From Perilla frutescens (lineage: Eukaryota > Streptophyta > Magnoliopsida > Lamiales > Lamiaceae), in contig BRKX01000007.1 of NCBI GenBank assembly GCA_026008535.1, positions 52,255,001-52,319,000 on the forward strand: a DNA stretch of 64,000 bases, given 5' to 3'. Below the pieces are notes generated by a model that worked only from the letters and a program-made list of their open reading frames with translations, ran no database searches and was not told the origin of the DNA. A program made the translations under genes and the position numbers. This document shows, piece after piece, positions 57,709 to 64,000 of this stretch (position 1 is its first letter; every line of letters begins with the position of its first letter).

Positions 57709-57726
57709 TGGCGCCGTTGCCGGGGA
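57709..57726 (+). other. Primer-binding site of H
   Basis: TGGCGCCGTTGCCGGGGA, the tRNA-complementary site usual for Athila-type elements, starts seven bases after the LTR. Confidence 0.9.
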
Positions 57727-57946
57727 ATAGAGTGTTATGTTTTAAACTTTATGCAATATTGTTCAAAAGGTTACTTTGCTACTTTAGACGTTGTAATTTT
57801 TTATTTTTGTTCGTGTTTGAGTGGCTCACATTTTATTCGTTTGCAGGTAGTGTATGCACACCAGGTCACAAGGAGAGTCACCCAACAATTTGAACTTGGA
57901 AATCGAAGCGACGATGCGCCACAACAACGCATGATGAAGGAGGAGA

Positions 57947-59126
57947 ATGGCTAACAATCCTCCATCGGTGCAAGATCCTCTAATTGGCCAACTTCAAAGG
58001 CAATTAGAGGTAATGCAACAACAACTAAGGGCTCAAGAAGAAGCACGACTTGCTGCAGAAGAGGCCCCAATCAGAAATCTTTTCCAACTCATTATAAATC
58101 AAGGGGTAGCAAATGGCCCACCTATTCAAGCAAACAATTTTGAGCTCAAGACATCGCTCATCCTCATGCTCCAACAACATCCGTTCAAAGGAACGGCTAT
58201 GGAGGATCCAAATGAGCACATTCGGAAATTCCTTGAGTACAGTGGGACCATGAAAGTGAATGGAGTCCCAGAAGATGCTATTCGACTTAGGCTCTTCCCG
58301 TTCTCCTTAGGCGACAAGACGGAAACATGGTGGTTTAGCCAAGCTGAAGGATCTTTCCAAACTTGGGATGCATTAGTGACTAAGTTCATCCACAAGTTTT
58401 TCCCACCCGAAAAAACTCTCAAGTTAAAAGGAGACATCACCGTTTTCAAACAATGGGATGATGAGAACATGTATGAGGAGTGGGAAAGATTTAGAAAAAT
58501 GCTAAGAAAATATCCGGGGCATGGATTTGGCATCGACCATCAAGTGTGCATCTTCTATGCCGGATGTAAACCCGAGGTGAGGACACTTATGGACGCTGCT
58601 GCAGGAGGATCTTTGTTAGCAAGAGGGCCGGAAGAGGCCATATGAATTATCGAGGAGATAGCCTCTAATTCGTCCTAGTGGCCGGTGGCAAGAGAGAACG
58701 TCCAAATCATGAAGAAAGTTGCATCCACTTCTAATTCGGATGCATTGGGATTATTGACGGCTCAGATGTCTACATTGAACTCAAAGATCGAAGCCTTCAC
58801 TGCTCCAAAACCCGAAAGTTCACAAGCCTCTTTCGAAGAAGTGAATTATGTCAATCAAGGAGGGTATCAAAACCAATAACGGCCGTTCAACGAAGGCTAC
58901 AACAAGCCGCAATATGGAAATCAATACGGAGGAAATCAAAATTTCCAAAATAAGGCGCAACACCCAAATCTCTCCTACGGAAATCCAAACAGTGGTATTG
59001 TTCCACCTCCTGGCTTCTCTGTGATCAATGGCGTCATTGACGAAGAAAAGAAGCCGAAAATGGATGAGTTGTTGATGGCATTTATGAACAAGACGGAAAA
59101 GTACATGGCGGATTCACAAAGTCCGT
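57947..59126 (+). pseudogene. gag: gag of H
   Basis: From ATG 57947. The coiled-coil-like Gln/Glu-rich N-terminus (LQRQLEVMQQQLRAQEEARL) is followed by the Athila capsid region (DPNEHIRKFLEYSGTMKVNG, WWFSQAEGSFQTWDAL, KFFPPEKT). Stops are TGA 58643-58645, TAG 58676-58678 and TAA 58877-58879, all in one frame. A frame change lies between about 59080 and 59126. A Gln/Asn/Tyr-rich part with PPPGF follows. No zinc knuckle is seen, as is common for Athila gags. Confidence 0.85.
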
Positions 59127-60671
59127 GTGGGAAAATTAGAAAACAATGTCGGGGCTATGGGAATTCAAGTTAACCAAATGGAGAAGCAATTGAGCCAATT
59201 AGCAACCATTGTGGGGAACCAACATCAACAAGGGAAATTCCTTAACAACACAACCATTAACCCGAAGGATCAATGCAAAGTTATCACTCTGAGAAGTGGC
59301 ACCACTTATGAAAGATCACAAATACCTACCAACGAGAGAAAAAGTGGTGGACCAAGTTCAAGTGATCAAACTAGCAAGAATGAGCAAGATGACCAACAAG
59401 AGGAAGTTGAGGATAATGAACTTTCCAAGCAAAATGGGACTTTAACAAAAGAGATGGTGGAAGTACCATCTAAAAAGAAAGAAGAACCAAAGATGCAAGT
59501 ACCTTATCCCCAACGTTTGCAAAAGAAGAAGAACGAGGAACAATTCTCAAGGTTCCTCGACATTTTTCGAAAAGTTCAAGTAAACCTTCCATTAGTGGAA
59601 GCTTTGCAACAAATGCCGAATTATGCAAAGTTCCTTAAGGAGGTGATCTCAAAGAAAAGAAGATTAGGAGATCATGAAACAATGAATCTCACGGAGGAGT
59701 GTAGTGCACTTATCCAAAGAAAGCTTTCAACAAAGTTGAAGGACCCCGGGAGTTTCACTATCAAAGTAACAATTGGGGATAGCCACATGGGGAAGGCATT
59801 GTGCGACTTGAGAGCAAGCATTAACTTGATGCCACTCTCTTTCTACTTGAAGTTGAATATTGGAGAAATCAAACCAACCACCATTTGTTTACAAATGGCC
59901 GATAGATCCATAACTTATCCAAATGGAGTGGTTGAAGATGTCTTGGTTAAAGTCAAAGACTTCATATTTCCTGTTGATTTTGTGGTGTTAGACATGGAGG
60001 AAGATAAGGATGTTCCCCTTATTCTTAGAAGACCATTCTTGAATACGGGGAAGGCTCTTATTGATGTAGAAAGGGGAGAGTTAACTTTGAGAGTTAATGA
60101 TGAAAATGTGATGTTTTCACTTCGAGAAGCAATGAGGCATAAAGAGGAGGAGATGCAATTTGAAGAAGAGTGCAAAGTGCTCGAGATAGTGAACTCGTGC
60201 ATGGAATCGGAGCACATATTTGAACAAGTCTTGGGAATGCAAGATCCACTAGAGACTTGCATTTCACACTCACTCTTTAATACATCCTCTTATGATTCTT
60301 ATCCTTTCGATTTTCCTCTCATGGACACTATCTTTCTAATGAATTCTTTGCAGGAAGAATACCTGAGAAAGCCCAAGTTCCTTCCACTGAGAGAAACGGG
60401 ACAAACATCAAATGAAGAGGAGTCAAAGAAAAGCAAGTTGGAGTTGAAACCACTTCCACCTCACCTAAGGTATGTGTACCTTGAAGAAGGAGAACACAAA
60501 CCGATAATAGTCTCTTCCTTTTTAACGGTTGAACAACTTGATAAATTGCTAAGGGTGGTTAGAAAATATAAAAGCACTATAGGTTGGTCGAAATCGGATC
60601 TAAAAGGGATTAGTCTCTCAATTTGCATGCATAAAATCCTTTTAGAAGAAGATTACAAACCAAAAGTGTAA
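59127..60671 (+). pseudogene. pol: gag C-terminus and protease of H
   Basis: One open frame of 514 codons ending at TAA 60669-60671. It starts with a heptad-like segment (NNVGAMGIQVNQMEKQLSQL), followed by KVITLRSGTTYE and a Lys/Glu-rich linker. The protease-like domain is at about 59750-60120. Its active site reads CDLRASINLMP where relatives have Gly after Asp-Leu, and the second Gly, in the ILGRPFL segment, also reads Arg. The protease is therefore probably inactive. Two parallel Gly-to-Arg changes fit G-to-A transitions. Confidence 0.82.
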
Positions 60672-61292
60672 CATCAAAGAAGATTAAACCCAATCATGCA
60701 AGAAGTAGTTAGAAAGGAAGTGTTAAAATTATTGGATGTCGGTATTATATTTGCAATTTCTGATAGTGAGTGGGTTAGTCCTACTCAAGTGGTAGCGAAA
60801 AAAGGGGGTACAACTCTTGTTGAAAATGAAAAGAAGGAGATAATAGCAACTAGGTTGGTAACGGGATGGAGAATGTGTATTGATTACAGAGCTTTAAATG
60901 TGTATACAAGAAAAGATCATTTTTCTATCCCTTTTATTGACCAAATGCTTGATAGGTTGGCAGGGCATGAATTTTATTATTTTTTGGATGGATTTTCAGG
61001 TTACAATCAAATAATGATTGCTCCCGAAGATCAAGAGAAAACGACTTTTACTTGTTCATATGGCATTTTTGCATATAGGTGGATGTCATTCGGGTTGTGT
61101 AATGCACCCGCCACCTTTCAAAGGTATATGATGTCTATCTTCCATGAATTGATTGAAAATATAATGGAAGTGTTTATGGATGATTTTTCCATTTTTGGTG
61201 ATTCGTTTGAAAATTGCCTTGACAATTTGTCTCAAGTGTTGCAGAGGTGTGAAGACACTGACTTGGTGCTAAATTAGGAAAAATGCCACTTC
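60672..61292 (+). pseudogene. pol: Reverse transcriptase of H, C-terminal part deleted
   Basis: RT motifs: GWRMCIDYRALNVYTRKDHF, FLDGFSGYNQI, MSFGLCNAPATF and catalytic FMDD in EVFMDDFSIFG. The frame stops at TAG 61275-61277, where relatives have Trp in LNWEKCHFM. Directly after EKCHFM it jumps to AFNTLKKAL, which belongs just before RNase H. About 75 codons of the RT thumb/connection, including the GHAGFYRRF segment, are missing. The reading frame is kept across the deletion. Confidence 0.85.
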
Positions 61293-63095
61293 ATGGCTTT
61301 CAATACTTTGAAGAAGGCCTTGATTTCAGCACCCGTCCTCATTTCACCGGATTGGAGTCAACCATTTGAAGTGATGTGTGATGCAAGTGAGGTTGCAGTT
61401 GGAGCCACTTTGGGTCAAAAACGGGATAAGCTTTTCAGAGTGATCTATTATGGGAGTAAGACCTTAGACACTGCCCAAACGAACTACACCACTACGGAGA
61501 GGGAGCTACTTGCTGTGGTGTATGCATTCGATAAGTTTAGGCCCTATCTCATTGGGGCCCAAACTATAGTGCATACCGATCACTCCGCTCTAAGACATCT
61601 TTTTGCCAAGAAGGATGTGAAGCCAAGACTCATAAGGTGGATCTTATTACTTCAAGAATTTGATGTGGAGATCCGAGATAGGAAGGGGTGCAAGAATGTG
61701 GTAGCCGACCACCTTTCTCGGCTTGAACAAGTGGAAGATGATTTGGGGTCGTCACGGCCTATTAACGAGCTTTTTCCCAATGAAAGAATTTTGGCAATCA
61801 AGTCTCAACTCCCTTGCTTTGCCGACATTGTGAACATCTTGGTAGCAAAGGTGAAACCAACAGAGTTGGAGCCTTATCAACGAAAGAAATTCTTCCACGA
61901 CTTGAAGTATTATGTATGGGATGAACCATATCTATTTCGAAGATGTGCTGATTTGGTGTTAAGACGATGTGTGCCAGAAGAAGAGTGGGGAAAGATCCTG
62001 AATGCATGCCATACCTCCCCAAGTGGAGGACATTTTGCTTCAAACAGAACCGCAAGGAAAGTGTTGCAAAGCGGGTTCTATTGGCCATCACTCTTCAAGG
62101 ATTGTGTTGAATTTGTGAAGCAATGCGAACAGTGTCAAAGGATGGGATCCATCTCGAAAAGAGATGAAATGCCAATGAAGAACATAATTGAGGTGGAACT
62201 ATTTGATGTTTGAGGAATTGATTTCATGGGTCCCTTTGTGATTTCAAATGGTTTCCAATATATATTGTTGGTTGTGGATTATGTTTCAAGATAGATCGAA
62301 GCTGTGCCTACTACTACGAATAATGCAAATGTTGTCTTGAAGTTTTTAAAGAAGAATGTCTTGACACGCTATGAAGCCCTAAGAGCTCTTATTAGCGATG
62401 GAGGAAGACACTTTTGTAACAAGTGGTTGGCCGCATTGCTTGCAAAATATGGAGTTCGTCACAACATCACAACGGCCTATCACCCTCAAGCAAATGGCCA
62501 AGCCGAGCTTACCAACCGAGAAGTGAAGCAAATCCTGCAAAAAGTGGTTAAAACAAATGGCAAGGATTGGTCCAACCTCTTGGATGATGCATTATGGGCA
62601 TATAGGACGACATACAAGACCCCGTTGGGGATGTCGCCATATCAATTGGTTTTCGGGAAATCGTGTCATCTTCCTATTGAGCTTTCACACAAGGCTTATT
62701 GGGCTACAAAAAAGCTCAATATGGATTTCATGATGTCGGGGGGTGAAAGAATTTTTCGGTTGAATGAATTGGATGAATTCCGACTGGAAGCTTTTGAGAA
62801 TTCATCAATTTACAAAATGCGGACAAAGCTCTATCATGACAAGCTGTTGAGAAAAAAAGAGCTATCACCGGGTGATGTCGTTCTTTTGTTTAATTCACGC
62901 TTGAAGTTATTCTCAGGAAAACTAAAAACCAAATGGAGTGGCCCTTTTGAGATCACAAGAGTCTTTAGTGGTGGCACCATCGATCTTAAGGGAAAGGATG
63001 GGAATCTATTTGTTGTCAATGGCCAAAGGGTCAAACGATTTCATGTACCGGAGACGAAGGACGACAATGGTTCCGACAATCCCACCTCTTCATGA
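61293..63095 (+). pseudogene. pol: RNase H and integrase of H
   Basis: RNase H: CDASEVAVGATLGQ, ERELLAVVYAFDKFR, HTDHSALRHLF, closing VVADHLSRLE. The integrase zinc domain is HTSPSGGHFASNRTA to CEQCQRMG. Core: D in GIDFMGPF, D in ISDGGRHF and E in GQAELTN, all present. Stops are TGA 62211-62213 and TAG 62292-62294, both near the first catalytic Asp and both where relatives have Trp. The end (SDNPTSS) is at 63095. No chromodomain. Confidence 0.86.
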
Positions 63096-64000
63096 AGATT
63101 GAGACCACGTTGAGCTACCGACAATAAATGAAGTGCTCGTTGGGAGGCAACCCAACCTCGTACTTTTGTACATTTTCCTTTATATTTATGTTGCAATTCC
63201 TTTTCATTTATGTTTATCTTTTTATTAGATTTAATATGCTGCTTTGAGTGTTTGTATAGTTTTGGAATTACACAACAGGGTTCACGGAGAAAAAGCCTCG
63301 AAGTATCAAAACACGGAGGCTCGGGCGCAATACACAGCACGTGCAGAGGCGCGATCACCAGTCGCGCCACCTGGCGTGACCGACAGCGCGACACAAAGCG
63401 CGATTGAGCCCGCTCGCGCCCAAACACGCGTGACAACCCCTCTCTGGCGCGACCGATAGCGCGAGTGGCCACGCGATTGAGCCCGCTCGCGCTGAAAACA
63501 GAGCAGTTCTGAACGGGTTTTAAACTTCCCCTTCTCATTTTTCACTCATTTTTCACACACCTCTCACTCAAAACACACGCACACACAAAAATTTCTTCCT
63601 TCAAGCAGAAATTCAAGGTAAAATCCCCCCCCCATCTTCTACATTTTTAGTTTGCCCATGATTATCTCTTCAATTTACATGTGATTTTGAGGATTTATGG
63701 TTGAAATTGAAGATATCTCAAACTAGGGTTGATTTTAGGGAAAAATTACATGAAATGAGTTTTTTTTGGATTTGTTGCTTCTACTTTGTTCCTTGAGCAT
63801 TGATCTTGCAAATTTATGGTTGGAATTGTAGAAATGGCAAATGTGGGGCTAAAATTTTAAAAAAAATTGCTTGGATAAATTTTTGGCTTGGTTTTAAGAC
63901 TCCTAAGTTTCCCTTTGAGCATGATAGGACCTTTTCAAGAAGGATTGAAGTTCATTTGGAGATGCTTGTTCATACATTGTATGGAATAGGAATTAGGACT
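63096..64000 (+). other. Post-pol region of H with second GC-rich module
   Basis: Contains the GGGAGGCAACCC spacer, then a GC-rich block at about 63313-63500 made of GCGCGA-type units like those in the H LTR, then AT-rich sequence with a C9 run near 63625. No env-like ORF is visible before the window ends. Confidence 0.6.

Larger units (their letters stand above)
56150..64000 (+). mobile_element. Element H: Athila-like Ty3/gypsy (3' end outside window)
   Basis: 5' LTR (56150-57702), PBS TGGCGCCGTTGCCGGGGA (57709-57726), gag, protease, RT (FMDD), RNase H and integrase without chromodomain. Directly after pol comes the Athila-like spacer CGTTGGGAGGCAACCCAACC (63140-63159). The PBS type and FMDD fit the Athila/Tat branch. 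The region where an env-like ORF would follow has begun but shows no ORF by 64000. Confidence 0.87.

Overview
The window is nuclear DNA of a flowering plant, almost certainly a eudicot. It is AT-rich and gene-poor and is filled with nested Ty3/gypsy LTR retrotransposons. It also holds one host gene split into nine exons by canonical GT-AG introns and carrying a plastid-type leader. There are no bacterial-style operons, tRNA or rRNA genes, or CRISPR arrays. All calls rest on reading motifs, LTR ends, primer-binding sites (PBS), purine tracts (PPT) and target-site duplications (TSD) directly; no database was searched.

Layout. (1) 1-11490: a large Tekay/Del-type chromovirus, element A, with ~3.3-kb LTRs. 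Its 5' LTR is cut by the window edge and its pol carries a chromodomain. An unrecognised ORF lies between PBS and gag. (2) 11491-40122: a nest of related non-chromodomain, CRM-like gypsy elements on both strands. It contains E (+, protease joined to integrase without RT, gag absent), Da (-, remnants of a full gag-pol), C (+, gag and start of protease), B1 (-, complete 4,034-bp gag-only element with TSD CCTTG), Db (-, 3' LTR and integrase end), the D' tandem array (+, LTR-gag-LTR-gag-LTR, gag only), a solo LTR Dc with TSD AATTC, and LTR C2. In these families the end of the pol/gag-fusion frame runs into the LTR. (3) 40123-45315: a plant-mobile-domain (PMD) gene cut by LTR C2, a fragment resembling the N-terminus of elongation factor EF1B-beta, and repeats. 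(4) 46252-51578 (-): a complete nine-exon gene for an RsmI-family rRNA 2'-O-methyltransferase, predicted 357 aa and probably plastid-targeted. (5) 52313-56149: a decayed gag-only element F (-) interrupted by an Athila-like 3' LTR, G (-). (6) 56150-64000: an Athila-like element H (+) with 5' LTR, PBS, gag and pol, running off the window end.

Main points of interest. The CRM-like group splits into complementary partial elements: some keep only gag plus a shared extra module, and one (E) keeps protease and integrase but has no gag and no RT. Their related LTRs would allow trans-complementation by a full-length partner such as Da once was; this is a hypothesis. A GC-rich module built on GCGCGACC occurs both in C-family LTRs and in the Athila-like H. 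Most autonomous pol genes here are dead, mainly through C-to-T or G-to-A type stops.
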